DNA of 32,121 nucleotides. Origin: Chloroflexota bacterium. GTDB lineage: Bacteria > Chloroflexota > Dehalococcoidia > Lucifugimonadales > Lucifugimonadaceae. Location: assembly GCA_018673955.1 (NCBI GenBank), contig JABHBJ010000067.1:1-32121 (forward strand), written 5' to 3'. Below are positions 9,146 through 18,243 of the stretch, in pieces (within the stretch, counting starts at the first letter, position 1; each line of letters starts with the position of its first letter). Below the pieces are notes generated by a model that was not told where the DNA came from, did no database searches, and saw nothing but the letters and a program-made list of their open reading frames with translations. Both the position numbers and the translations under genes were made by a program.

Positions 9146-10429
9146 GTGACTACTTCAATTGTAATAATCATAATCGGTCTGCTCGGTAGCGCATTTATCA
9201 GCGCTACCGAGGCGGCTGTACTAGGCGCGAGCCGATATCGAATTGAGCATCGCGGTGAGGAGGGGGACAAACGGGCCCCACTAGTTGTGAAAATCTTCCA
9301 GCAGTACGAAAAGTTCTTCGGAACGATTTTGCTTGTCGGAAACCTATTCAACATTATGGTCGCAACCGTTGGAACAACGTTGGCCATCTCGGCCATTGGA
9401 GACGACGGCAAAGCAACGCTGCTCTCCACCGTCGCAGCCACAGGTGTCGCAACAATAGCGATCGTAATTGTTGGTGAACTAACTCCGAAGACGTTGGCTG
9501 TTCTTGCACCTGAAAAATGGTCGCTCATGACCGCACGAGTCGTCTTAATATTGATGAAAATCACTTGGCCAGTCGTATTCGTCTTTACATTGGTGCCTCG
9601 TGGAGTCACCCGACTGATTGGCGGCAAAGAATCGCTGGCAAGTCCAATCGTAACTTCTGGCGAACTTCGAACACTTATTGATCTTGGTGAATCCGAAGGA
9701 ACGGTTGAAGAAAATACCGGTGAAATGCTCGAAAACATCTTCCGATTCGGAGAAATGGAAGTTCGAGACGTTATGACACCGCGTCCTGAAATCATTTGGA
9801 TTCGAGCTGATGCAACCTATCAAGATTTCATGGAGATGTACAAAGTGTCGCCGCACACGAGATTTCCAGTTTTCGACACAGACTACGATGACGTAGTTGG
9901 CATTTTCTCGGTCAAAGACGTGTTGGTATCGCTGTCAGGAGGATCGCTAGATCCTGATTTCTCAGTAATCAATTTACTTCGAAAGGTGAATTTTGTTCCG
10001 GAAACAAAACGGCTTGATGACTTGTTTGATGAAATGCAGGAATCAGGACACAAAGTTTCACTTGTGGTCGACGAGTTCGGTGGCATCTCAGGCTTGATCA
10101 CTTTGTCACGATTGGTTGAACAGATCGTTGGGCGAACCGGTGAAGAGGGCAACAAGCCTGACCGGAGATTCGTCATGGTCAACGAAAACACCTTCCTGCT
10201 CGACGGCGGCCTAGAGATAGGCGAAGCGAACGACCAACTGGGGCTAGAGATCCCTGAAGGAGACTACGAAACCATCGCTGGTTTCTTCCTTGAGCAGGCC
10301 CAACAACTTCCTGATCCCGGTACACGTGTTCGCTTCGGAAACTTACGTATGCAAATTGGTGAGATGGACGGTTCGAAAATCACGAGTATTCACGTACGAC
10401 GGGTGACCGAGGTCGCCGAAGTCGTTTAG
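9146..10429 (+). CDS. CNNM/CorC-type membrane protein with CBS domain pair
   Basis: This 427-residue protein belongs to the hemolysin C/CorC/CNNM family, linked to magnesium or other cation transport and homeostasis. The N-terminal DUF21 domain (about 1-160) has several hydrophobic helices, beginning IVIIIIGLLGSAFISATEAA, with VGNLFNIMVAT and the conserved GELTPKTLA. A CBS pair follows (about 205-330; VRDVMTPRPEIIWI, VVDEFGGISGLITL). A CorC/HlyC C-terminal domain (about 345-420; FLLDGGLEIGEAND, YETIAGFFLE) completes the architecture. The start is GTG 9146 with AGGGA 5 bases upstream. tilS follows 13 bases later, so the two are likely co-transcribed. The transported ion cannot be read from sequence. 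Confidence 0.93.
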   Translation: MTTSIVIIIIGLLGSAFISATEAAVLGASRYRIEHRGEEGDKRAPLVVKIFQQYEKFFGTILLVGNLFNIMVATVGTTLAISAIGDDGKATLLSTVAATGVATIAIVIVGELTPKTLAVLAPEKWSLMTARVVLILMKITWPVVFVFTLVPRGVTRLIGGKESLASPIVTSGELRTLIDLGESEGTVEENTGEMLENIFRFGEMEVRDVMTPRPEIIWIRADATYQDFMEMYKVSPHTRFPVFDTDYDDVVGIFSVKDVLVSLSGGSLDPDFSVINLLRKVNFVPETKRLDDLFDEMQESGHKVSLVVDEFGGISGLITLSRLVEQIVGRTGEEGNKPDRRFVMVNENTFLLDGGLEIGEANDQLGLEIPEGDYETIAGFFLEQAQQLPDPGTRVRFGNLRMQIGEMDGSKITSIHVRRVTEVAEVV

Positions 10430-10442
10430 TAGACGGAATCCG

Positions 10443-11933
10443 ATGTCTTCGTATTCGAATTTTATTGACCTCCTCAAAGCGGGACTTGACCGCGCCGGAG
10501 TTCAAGACGGTTCGAAACTGGTCGTCGCATTTTCAGGTGGCCCTGATTCCAGTGCATTGCTTGCGGGACTAGCCGAACTTTCCGATCAACGCCGACTGTC
10601 ATTAGTAGCGGTGCACGTAAACCATCAGATCAGAGGAAATTCATCTGACGCTAACCAGGCATCTGCTCAGATGATTGCGGAAAATCTAAAAGTTGAGTTT
10701 GTCGCCACAACAGTCGATGTACCGCGAATCTCGGCAGAGCAGAAAATCTCGATCGAGTCTGCGGCCAGAACTTCTCGATATATCGCTCTTGCAGACGCAG
10801 TCGGCTCACATGGCGCACGCGGTGTCGTCACTGGTCACACGCTAGACGATCAGGCAGAAACGGTATTGCAACACGCCGCCCGGGGTGCTGGACTACGTGG
10901 TGTTTCGGGGATGCGGTTTAATTCCGTTCTGAACATCCCAAACTCCGATATCGAATTAAACGTTCTGCGCCCGATGCTCGACACACCTCGATTTGGGTGC
11001 ATCAAATACTGCCGACACTCTGGCATCGATCCTGTGATCGACGAATCTAATGCCAGTCGTGACTACACTCGTAACAGGCTCCGACTCGACGTACTTCCTC
11101 AGCTAAACGCAGCCATTCCAGAGGCGTCGCAATCACTCGCTAGGTTAGCCAAAAATTCCACCGACGATTTGAGCATCATCGAATGGGTTGTAGAGCAGAA
11201 TCTTGCGTATGCACGAATCGACAAACACCGCTATTCTCGTGCCGATCTAGCGAATCTCCCAAATAGCCTCGTCGGAAGAATGCTGATACGAGCGTACGAG
11301 CTTCATGTCGGCCATGTTTTGAATCTTGAACGGATCCATATTACGAAGATGGTCGGCTTGCTTTCAGGAAAAAGCGGCACATCGATCGAGCTTCCAAATA
11401 CGACAGAGTTTTATGTTGACAAGGATGAGTTTGGATTCCGATTTGATGACGATGATGATTGTCCCTACCCAAGCTCGATTGCGCTCCAAAAACTCAATGT
11501 TCCAGGTGCGACTGAACTCGGATCAGGAGTAACGCTGCAAGCCGAACTAATAGACCGGCCGCAAAATCTCGATCACAAAAACCAGCATGTGACCTATGCT
11601 GCTCCTGATCTGCTCACAAGCAATCTCAACTTGCGCAACCGAAACAACGGAGACCGTTTTCAACCCTTAGGGATGAATTCTCACGTCAAACTACAAGATT
11701 TCTTCGTCGATTCTGCGGTCCCAAGACGTTGGAGAAACCGGGTTCCGATCATAGATTCGGCGAAAGGAATCGTCTGGATCGCCGGTTACCGGCTTGCTGA
11801 TTGGGCGAAGGTTTTGCCTAAGCACCAGACAGTGGCGAGATTCGAACTCACTGGGTCAAAAAAGCGCGATCAACAACATTCAGCAGCCAGTCACCGAACC
11901 TGCATCCGAGAAGTGTATCTGCCCGAAGCCTAA
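10443..11933 (+). CDS. tilS: tRNA(Ile)-lysidine synthase
   Basis: TilS attaches lysine to cytidine 34 of the CAU-anticodon isoleucine tRNA so that it reads AUA, an essential step in most bacteria. This 496-residue protein has the N-type ATP pyrophosphatase loop SGGPDSS at 31-37, then AVHVNHQIRG and GHTLDDQAETVLQH, which are diagnostic. Further on are DESNASRDYTRNRLR and the C-terminal TilS domains (NNGDRFQPLGM, KLQDFFVD, IVWIAGYRLADW). It starts 13 bases after the CBS protein gene. Its TAA stop overlaps the stop of the opposite-strand nicotinate phosphoribosyltransferase gene. Length is in the long-form range. Confidence 0.96.
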   Translation: MSSYSNFIDLLKAGLDRAGVQDGSKLVVAFSGGPDSSALLAGLAELSDQRRLSLVAVHVNHQIRGNSSDANQASAQMIAENLKVEFVATTVDVPRISAEQKISIESAARTSRYIALADAVGSHGARGVVTGHTLDDQAETVLQHAARGAGLRGVSGMRFNSVLNIPNSDIELNVLRPMLDTPRFGCIKYCRHSGIDPVIDESNASRDYTRNRLRLDVLPQLNAAIPEASQSLARLAKNSTDDLSIIEWVVEQNLAYARIDKHRYSRADLANLPNSLVGRMLIRAYELHVGHVLNLERIHITKMVGLLSGKSGTSIELPNTTEFYVDKDEFGFRFDDDDDCPYPSSIALQKLNVPGATELGSGVTLQAELIDRPQNLDHKNQHVTYAAPDLLTSNLNLRNRNNGDRFQPLGMNSHVKLQDFFVDSAVPRRWRNRVPIIDSAKGIVWIAGYRLADWAKVLPKHQTVARFELTGSKKRDQQHSAASHRTCIREVYLPEA

Positions 11934-12931
11934 AGAACCTGCGAAAGTCGAGGATTCACTGAGAGACCAGGAATTCGACCGCGTTTTGCGATCGCTTTGC
12001 TATCGATCTCTTTGATGTCCGCTGTGAACGAAATCGGGCTAGCAGCAGCAATGTAATAACCGACAGCGAACACGCTAACCGGCGCACCAGCATCGACGAA
12101 CTCTCGAATGCGCTCGGGCGTAATTCCGCCACTAACAAAGATATCGACGTGGCTGTGGCCACCTTGATCCAGCCGAGCTCGAATTTCGTGAACCAGTTCG
12201 GGTGTAACCCCACCACGCTCTTTTGGCGTGTCCAGTCTGATCCCACGCAGTCGTTCTCTTAGTGCCTTAGCAACGTCGAGAGCTTCTTCAGCTTCATCCT
12301 TGAAAGTGTCCACTAGCGCTACGCGTGGGACCTCCGGAGGCATGTGCTTGTCGAAGGCCAGAATAGATCGCACAGTGTCGCCCATAAGCAGGACGAGCGA
12401 ATGTGGCATAGTTCCCGACGGTGTTAGCCCGTGGAGCTGCTGACCGACTACTGACGAGCTTGACGCGCACTTCCCGACAACTGCCGAGTAGTCCATAACG
12501 CCAACTACTTCAGGATGAACGTGCCGAGCACCATAGGCGATCACCGGAATGCCATCACCAGCGTCGACACATTCAGAAGCGGCGGTTGCCCAACCTGTGC
12601 AAGATGCCAGCGTCCCTAGAATGGCGGTTTCAAATAGTCCGAACGATGCGTAAGGGGCTCTGATTCTGAGAGCGACTTCACCACCACCTACGGTTACGCC
12701 TTCATCGATAGCCCATACTTCTCGACCCGTTTCTGGGAGCACCCGATCAAGAAGGGTTTTTACTTCGGTAATACCGCAGAATATTCCGTCACGTTCCGCG
12801 GTGAACTCAACTACAACTTCTGGGTTGATACCTTCGTTACGAAGGATGCTCAACGCTCTATGTAGTTCGTTGTCGGCCGTGTACCCGGTTAGTACCGAGC
12901 GGCCAATTTCAAAATCGCCGGGAGTAGTCAT
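11930..12931 (-). CDS. Nicotinate phosphoribosyltransferase, short form
   Basis: This 333-residue protein resembles nicotinate phosphoribosyltransferase, which joins nicotinate to PRPP to make nicotinate mononucleotide for NAD salvage. Supporting motifs are LTGYTADNELHRA near the N-terminus, ILGTLASCTGWAT, the active-site-like AYGARHVHPEVV, SGTMPHSL, VALVDTFKDEAEEAL and IFVSGGITPERIREF. It is shorter than PncB of E. coli (about 400) and closer to the compact archaeal-like subgroup. It is the last gene of the leftward purine block, 77 bases after the glycosyltransferase gene. Its stop interlocks with that of tilS. Together with nadE it would supply NAD. Exact substrate (nicotinate or nicotinamide) is inferred from family resemblance. 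Confidence 0.85.
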   Translation of the reverse strand: MTTPGDFEIGRSVLTGYTADNELHRALSILRNEGINPEVVVEFTAERDGIFCGITEVKTLLDRVLPETGREVWAIDEGVTVGGGEVALRIRAPYASFGLFETAILGTLASCTGWATAASECVDAGDGIPVIAYGARHVHPEVVGVMDYSAVVGKCASSSSVVGQQLHGLTPSGTMPHSLVLLMGDTVRSILAFDKHMPPEVPRVALVDTFKDEAEEALDVAKALRERLRGIRLDTPKERGGVTPELVHEIRARLDQGGHSHVDIFVSGGITPERIREFVDAGAPVSVFAVGYYIAAASPISFTADIKEIDSKAIAKRGRIPGLSVNPRLSQVL

Positions 12932-13008
12932 ATTTTGCTGTTCTGGGTGTGCAGTACTTTCGAATTGCTACGCGTGTAACCAACTCTAGCGACCGCGCAA
13001 TTCACCGG

Positions 13009-13743
13009 TCAAGATATAGATGGCGGAACTCGACGACCTTTAAACCTTAACCTGAGTAAGCCTTTTACGTCTTTCCACGCTGTTGAAATGATTTTCACTC
13101 GGGTGTCCGGGTCATCTTCCCAGTGGACCGGTATCTCTTTTATGCCATAGCCTGCGTTACCGGCAAGTAACAGAAGTTCGGTATCAAGGAACCATGCATT
13201 GTCTTCGACGAGAGGCAATATATTCTCGGCTGTTCGTCGCGATATCGCCTTGAACCCACACTGGGCGTCTTTCCACTTAGTGAGAGGAAAGAAGAGGTGA
13301 ATCAGAATGTTGTAGCCACGGGAAGTGATTTCGCGCTTCAAAGTACGATCAACGACTTCCGATCCTTTGGTCAGCCGTGATCCGATTGCGACTTCATAAC
13401 CATCGTCCGCGATAGCAGCAACCATAGGCGGCAATGCTTTCAGATCGGTAGAGAGATCGACGTCCATGTATAGCCTGACATCGGCGCCACTTTCGCCCCA
13501 TGCCTTCTTTAGAGCTCGTCCCCGACCTCGCTGTTCGAGTCGTGACAGCGAAATATTCGAGTGCACTTCGGAAAGTTCACTGGCAATTTCCGTCGTGTGA
13601 TCCGTCGATCCGTTGTCGGCAACAACAATTCGCCAGTGACGTTCTGGATAATCGGCCGTAAACGCCAAAAGCTTCTCGATGCAGACAGGCAGGGCCACTT
13701 CCTCATTGAGGACCGGAATGACTATGTCTACTGTTGTTGCCAT
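13009..13743 (-). CDS. GT2 glycosyltransferase, dolichyl/polyprenyl-phosphate sugar synthase-like
   Basis: A 244-residue family 2 glycosyltransferase that likely moves a sugar from a nucleotide donor to a polyprenyl phosphate. It opens with VDIVIPVLNEE, then VVADNGSTDHTTEIA, the metal-binding YMDVDLSTD (DxD type), VAIGSRLTKGS and the acceptor-region AQCGFKAISR. There are no obvious transmembrane helices at the C-terminus, so it matches the DPG-synthase (Alg5-like) type. I chose ATG 13743 because the GT2 fold starts there; a TTG at 13815, next to the purH stop, would add 24 residues without family likeness. It is one of only two genes here that stop with TGA. It lies between purH and the nicotinate phosphoribosyltransferase gene, with no clear functional link. 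Confidence 0.88.
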   Translation of the reverse strand: MATTVDIVIPVLNEEVALPVCIEKLLAFTADYPERHWRIVVADNGSTDHTTEIASELSEVHSNISLSRLEQRGRGRALKKAWGESGADVRLYMDVDLSTDLKALPPMVAAIADDGYEVAIGSRLTKGSEVVDRTLKREITSRGYNILIHLFFPLTKWKDAQCGFKAISRRTAENILPLVEDNAWFLDTELLLLAGNAGYGIKEIPVHWEDDPDTRVKIISTAWKDVKGLLRLRFKGRRVPPSIS

Positions 13744-13816
13744 CGAGAGTTTTTTTACGTATTGCACGAAACGGGCGCTTGAAAAAAAGATTTCATGCGC
13801 ACATATTAGTGCCAAT

Positions 13817-15361
13817 CTAGTGATAGAAGTGGCGAGTGCCAGTGAACAGCATCACCAGACCAAGTCGGTCGGCAGCTTCGATCACTTCCTGATCCTTCAC
13901 CGATCCGCCCGGCTGTACAACAGCAACTGCGCCTGCCTCAGCAGCACCTTCGATGCCGTCGGGGAAAGGGAAGAAAGCGTCGCTAGCCATTACGCAGCCT
14001 GCTGCTTCATCTCCAGCGGCTCGACCTGCAAGATAAACGCTAATCGCCCGGTTTGGCTGACCCGCACCCATCCCTTGAAGCATTGAATTCTTGGCGAATA
14101 CGATAGCGTTGGAGTGAACCAATTGGCAAGCCTTCCAAGCGAACGCCATATCGGATAGTTGCTGCTCGGTAGGTTGTTTTTTGGTAACAACTTTCCAAGA
14201 TGACGCATCTTCGACGATATTATCGGGCTGTTGAACGAGAGCGCCACCAGTGACATTTCTAACGTTCAAAAGCCGTGTATCAGAAGGTTGAACTTCAAGG
14301 ACCCGAGTGCGCTTACGCTTACTTAATATTTCGAGTGCTTCAGGTTCGTAACCCGGCGCGACGATGTTGTCGTAAAGCACGCCCTTCATTGCTTTCGCCG
14401 TCTCAGCTGTGACTACGGTGTTGAAACCTACGATTCCCCCAAAGGCCGAGATCGTATCGCCAGCGTATGCCTTACGATACGCCTCTGCCTGGTTGTCGTC
14501 GGTGGCCAGCCCACACGGGTTGGCGTGTTTTACTACCGATACGCAATGTTGACCAAGAGCTTGGAATGAGTTCGCTGACACCCACGCAGCATCGGCGTCA
14601 AAGTAGTTGAGGTACGACATGTCGATGCCGTGCAACTTCTTCGCATTGACGATTCCGCCCGTTTCGCCGGGAGTTACATAGATTCCACCTGCCTGATGCG
14701 GATTCTCTCCGTATCGAGGAATAGCGACCCGATTCCAACCGAACGTAAGTTCCTGAGGGAACAGCTTTGTTTTGTCTTCACCAGAAGAATCTGGCTCTCG
14801 CAAGTAAGCCGAGATTAACGTGTCGTAGCCAGCGACGTGTTGGAACGCCTTGGCGGCCAATCGACGCCGTTCGCTCATAGAAACTTCGCCGCTAGCCAGC
14901 ATTTCGCCAATAACGCCGTAGTCGGAAGGATCGACAATGATTACTACGTCTGGAAAATTTTTGGCAGCGGCTCGAGTCATTGCCGGACCACCGATGTCGA
15001 TGTTCTCCAACGCGTCGTCAAGAGTCACATCTGGGCTGGCTATGGTCTGTTGGAAAGGGTAGAGATTGTTCACAACAACATCGATACTTTGGATGCCATG
15101 CTCCCTCATCTCGGCGACGTGAGCGGGGTTGTTGCGTTTGCCAAGAAGCCCGCCATGAATACGAGGATGAAGGGTTTTTACTCGACCATCGAGAATCTCG
15201 GGGGCACCGGTTACTGATGCAACTTCCGTGATATCGAGACCAGCATTCCTTAGCTCGTTTGCCGTGCCTCCGGTGGTCAGTAGTTCAAAACCAGCGTCGG
15301 CCAACACCTTGGCAAAATCGACGAGTCCTGTTCGGTCGAATGCAGAAAGTAGCGCCCTCAA
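13817..15361 (-). CDS. purH: Bifunctional AICAR formyltransferase / IMP cyclohydrolase
   Basis: PurH does the last two steps to IMP: formylation of AICAR and ring closure of FAICAR. The 514-residue protein starts with the MGS-like cyclohydrolase domain (ALLSAFDRTGLVDFAK, LTTGGTANELR, VTGAPEILDGRVKTLHPRIH). It continues into the transformylase domain (YGENPHQAGG, LHGIDMSYLNYFDADAAW, VVKHANPCG, SDAFFPFPDGIEGAAEAGA). The N-terminus is tight: the only start I see is TTG 15361, giving LRALLSAFDRTG where relatives have M-K-R-A-L. It follows purM by 85 bases and belongs to the purF-purM-purH block. No purN is seen between purM and purH. Confidence 0.96.
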   Translation of the reverse strand: MRALLSAFDRTGLVDFAKVLADAGFELLTTGGTANELRNAGLDITEVASVTGAPEILDGRVKTLHPRIHGGLLGKRNNPAHVAEMREHGIQSIDVVVNNLYPFQQTIASPDVTLDDALENIDIGGPAMTRAAAKNFPDVVIIVDPSDYGVIGEMLASGEVSMSERRRLAAKAFQHVAGYDTLISAYLREPDSSGEDKTKLFPQELTFGWNRVAIPRYGENPHQAGGIYVTPGETGGIVNAKKLHGIDMSYLNYFDADAAWVSANSFQALGQHCVSVVKHANPCGLATDDNQAEAYRKAYAGDTISAFGGIVGFNTVVTAETAKAMKGVLYDNIVAPGYEPEALEILSKRKRTRVLEVQPSDTRLLNVRNVTGGALVQQPDNIVEDASSWKVVTKKQPTEQQLSDMAFAWKACQLVHSNAIVFAKNSMLQGMGAGQPNRAISVYLAGRAAGDEAAGCVMASDAFFPFPDGIEGAAEAGAVAVVQPGGSVKDQEVIEAADRLGLVMLFTGTRHFYH

Positions 15362-15446
15362 ATTATTCTCGTTTCTCTTCGTTCTTTACGTTATGTTCTT
15401 GATCGTTCTTCATTTGGCGGGTGGTCTACTGCTCAAACAGTCCCGG

Positions 15447-16484
15447 CTAAAGGCCGATAAGCTTCGTACGCTCTTCATCTGGGGCACGCTTCACAACTTC
15501 GCCCACTCGGAACGCTCCTGGCACGCTACTGAGCACGTCACCAGCAAGACCCGGTTCCACGATGATCGTCATACCGACGCCCATGTTGAAAACTCTGAAC
15601 ATTTCCTGATCTTCGACTCCGCCAGTTTCCTGAATAAATTTGAACAGAGGCGGCGTATCCCATGTTGATATATCGACATCAGCACCAAGACCCTCATCGA
15701 GCGCACGTGGAATGTTCTTGTAGAAGCTGCCGCCAGTGATGTGACCTAGGCCCTTGATCTTGTCTAGAACAGGGCTGAGTGCGTTCAGATAGCTCAAGTG
15801 CGGACGCAGAAGCATCTCACCGAGTGTGTGAGAAGTCTCCGGAACGTTCTCGGTCAAAACTGAAGGATTCTGGTCGGTTTGAAATACCGACCGAACTAGC
15901 GAATACCCATTGGTGTGAAGACCATCTGAAGCCAACGCCAAGATCACGTCGCCTTCGCTCGTGTTTTCAGGCTTCAACAGTGCGTCTTTGCGGACGGTAC
16001 CAACGATGAATCCGGCTAGGTCATAGTCGTTGCCGTGGTAGATATCAGGCATTGTCGCCGTCTCACCACCGAGTAATGCGCAACCAGCGTCGGCACATGC
16101 TTGTGCAAGACCAGAGACGATCTGCGCTATTTTGTCAGGATCGAACCGGCTAAGACCGATGTAGTCGAGGAAGAAGAGCGGTCGTGCGCCTGCAGGAAGA
16201 ATATCGTTGATGCAGTGATTCACGATGCTGGCACCGATCGTATCGTGAGCACCTAGAGCATCGGCGATTCGTAACTTCGTTCCTACACCGTCGGTGCTGG
16301 CAACCAAAAGCGTGTCACCTGCCGGATCGGGGTCTATCACTCCACCAAATCCGCCAGGACCGGCTACGACAGAAGCACCCAAAGTTGCAGCTGCGATGTC
16401 TTTGATAGTGCTCTTTACCGAGGCCGCCGCATTTAGGTCTACACCTGCATCAGCGTAGGTCTTTCCTGCTGAGCGATCAGTCAT
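15447..16484 (-). CDS. purM: Phosphoribosylformylglycinamidine cyclo-ligase (AIR synthetase)
   Basis: PurM closes the imidazole ring of the purine precursor, converting FGAM to AIR with ATP. It has 345 residues, the normal length. Typical features are YADAGVDLNAAASVKSTIKD at the start, GGFGGVIDP, the ATP-site stretch DGVGTKLRIADALGAHDTIG, NDILPAGARPLFFLDYIG, ALLGGETATMPDIY, LASDGLHTNGYSLVR and ITGGSFYKNIPRAL. The ATG at 16484 has TGGAG 9 bases upstream, a usable ribosome site. It lies 131 bases downstream of purF and 85 bases upstream of purH on the same strand. Confidence 0.96.
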   Translation of the reverse strand: MTDRSAGKTYADAGVDLNAAASVKSTIKDIAAATLGASVVAGPGGFGGVIDPDPAGDTLLVASTDGVGTKLRIADALGAHDTIGASIVNHCINDILPAGARPLFFLDYIGLSRFDPDKIAQIVSGLAQACADAGCALLGGETATMPDIYHGNDYDLAGFIVGTVRKDALLKPENTSEGDVILALASDGLHTNGYSLVRSVFQTDQNPSVLTENVPETSHTLGEMLLRPHLSYLNALSPVLDKIKGLGHITGGSFYKNIPRALDEGLGADVDISTWDTPPLFKFIQETGGVEDQEMFRVFNMGVGMTIIVEPGLAGDVLSSVPGAFRVGEVVKRAPDEERTKLIGL

Positions 16485-16615
16485 GATTTCGGCTCCAATG
16501 AACGAATTTGTCTGTCACAAATCAGACGCGTAATAATCAGAGATCAAGTATACGTTCAGGAGGGGTACTAATAAGCCTGAAAATGCACCAAATGGCACCA
16601 AGAGAATTACTCTAA

Positions 16616-18061
16616 TTAGTCGGCTGTTATAGTTTCGAATCCCATTTTGTTCATTTCAAGTTGAACTGGGATTGGATAGTTGCCAGTGAAGCAGCCTGTA
16701 CAGTAGGAGTTTTTAGGTGCTCGCACCGCTCGAAGAAGACCATCGACCGATAAGTAGGCGAGTGAGTCTGCACCAATATACTTAGTGATTTCGTCGAGCT
16801 CCATATTGGCTGCGATCAACTCGCTGAGAGTAGCCATATCAACGCCGAAGTGGCAAGTCGATTTGATCGGTGGAGAGGCGACGCGAACGTGCACTTCAGC
16901 CGCACCTGCGTGGCGCAACATATTGATAACGCGAGTGATGGTCGTGCTTCGAACTATTGAGTCATCAACAACCAATAATCGCTTGCCTTCGACAACACCG
17001 CGCATGACGTTGAATTTGGTCTGAACGCCCTGAGCCCGCGCCTTTTGATCAGGCTCAATAAATGTACGACCGACGTATCGGTTGCGAATGATCGCTTCTG
17101 CATATGGAATCTTGGCGGCGGCGGCGAGACCAACAGCATGCGGAGTCGATGAGTCAGGGATACCGACGACAATATCGGCATCTACAGGATGCTCTCGGTA
17201 GACCTCGGCACCAAGACGCTGTCGCGTTTCGTATGCGAGTTCGCCGTTGAGAATGCTGTCAGGTCGTGCGAAATATATTTGCTCAAACACACACATTGCA
17301 TGCGCTTTTCGTGCACCAGACCATATTTTCGACGTAACACCGTTCTCGTCGATTACGAGGGTTTCGCCGTTTTCAAGTTCGCGTACGAACTCGGCTCCAA
17401 GGTTATCGAGAGCAGCGGTTTCAGATGCGACGACCCAACCGCCGTTTAGTGAGCCTAGACACAAAGGGCGGATTCCAAGCGGATCACGAACAGCGATCAG
17501 CTTGTCTTTAGTCATAATAGCTAACGAATAAGCACCTTTAAGACGGCGCATCGCATAGGACGAAACTTCAAACCAATCGTTGCCGGGGGCTTTGGCAAAT
17601 AATTCGGCAATGACTTCAGTATCCGAAGTCTTCTCGAACGTCGATCCAAACTCCTCAGCCATTTCGACTCGAAGTGCAGCAGCATTGATGACGTTCCCGT
17701 TGTGCCCAACTGCGATCTGGCCTCGTTGTCCTTCGGCTATCAACGGCTGTGCGTTGTATTCCTTACTCCCTCCCATGGTGGAGTAGCGGGTATGCCCAAT
17801 TCCTAAGTGACCGGGTAATCCGGCGATGGTCTCTTCTCGGAATACTTGAGATACCAGCCCCATCTTCGCTTTGAGATGGATCTCATCGCCCTCAGATGTG
17901 GCGATTCCGGCACTTTCCTGACCGCGATGCTGTAGAGCAAACAATCCGAAGAATGTGGTGCGAGCTATGCTTTCACCGGGTACATAAGCACCGACGATGC
18001 CGCACTCTTCATGCGGCTTATCGTCAGATTCGGGGATGATCGGCCCAAGGGTATCTATCAC
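16616..18061 (-). CDS. purF: Amidophosphoribosyltransferase, Fe-S type
   Basis: PurF makes 5-phosphoribosylamine from PRPP and glutamine, the first committed purine step. The 481-residue protein has a 19-residue propeptide before Cys20 (EECGIVGAYV), which should become the N-terminal catalytic nucleophile. The glutaminase domain shows ALQHRGQESAGIA and GIGHTRYSTMG. The PRPP site is LLVVDDSIVRSTT. Cysteines in CVFEQIYFARPDS, STCHFGVDMA and SYCTGCFTGNYP match the four 4Fe-4S ligands of the Bacillus-type enzyme, which can be oxygen-sensitive. The start is GTG 18061 with no Shine-Dalgarno. A dyad lies 25-42 bases upstream. It heads the leftward purine block. Confidence 0.97.
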   Translation of the reverse strand: MIDTLGPIIPESDDKPHEECGIVGAYVPGESIARTTFFGLFALQHRGQESAGIATSEGDEIHLKAKMGLVSQVFREETIAGLPGHLGIGHTRYSTMGGSKEYNAQPLIAEGQRGQIAVGHNGNVINAAALRVEMAEEFGSTFEKTSDTEVIAELFAKAPGNDWFEVSSYAMRRLKGAYSLAIMTKDKLIAVRDPLGIRPLCLGSLNGGWVVASETAALDNLGAEFVRELENGETLVIDENGVTSKIWSGARKAHAMCVFEQIYFARPDSILNGELAYETRQRLGAEVYREHPVDADIVVGIPDSSTPHAVGLAAAAKIPYAEAIIRNRYVGRTFIEPDQKARAQGVQTKFNVMRGVVEGKRLLVVDDSIVRSTTITRVINMLRHAGAAEVHVRVASPPIKSTCHFGVDMATLSELIAANMELDEITKYIGADSLAYLSVDGLLRAVRAPKNSYCTGCFTGNYPIPVQLEMNKMGFETITAD

Positions 18062-18085
18062 AGATATAAATGCTCGAGATCTGTC

Positions 18086-18103
18086 CGTTCAGTTTCTTGA
18101 ACG
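18086..18103. promoter_or_regulatory. Inverted repeat upstream of purF
   Basis: CGTTCA and TGAACG face each other across 6 bases, just upstream of the purF GTG. On the minus strand, CTGAAC, 17 bases, then TTATAT could be a promoter overlapping it. It could be an operator for the purine genes; no known PurR box is matched. Confidence 0.3.
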
Positions 18104-18243
18104 CAAAATTACGTGGCAAGTACAAGGTTCGCCCGCTAGCTCGGTAATTAAAAAGCGAATGGAGCACTAACCTTAACTCGCTGCAACGAGGTCGGTCAAC
18201 GTGAACGCGGTCGTAACCATGCTATTTCACACGAAAGTGAGCG

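Noticed and set aside
9142-9795. Long open frame opposite the CBS protein gene
   Set aside because: It is the antisense shadow of a clear DUF21/CBS gene, with Ser/Thr/Val-rich low-complexity translation and no family likeness.
13744-13815. N-terminal extension of the GT2 protein from TTG 13815
   Set aside because: The extra 24 residues have no family likeness and the GT2 fold begins right after ATG 13743.
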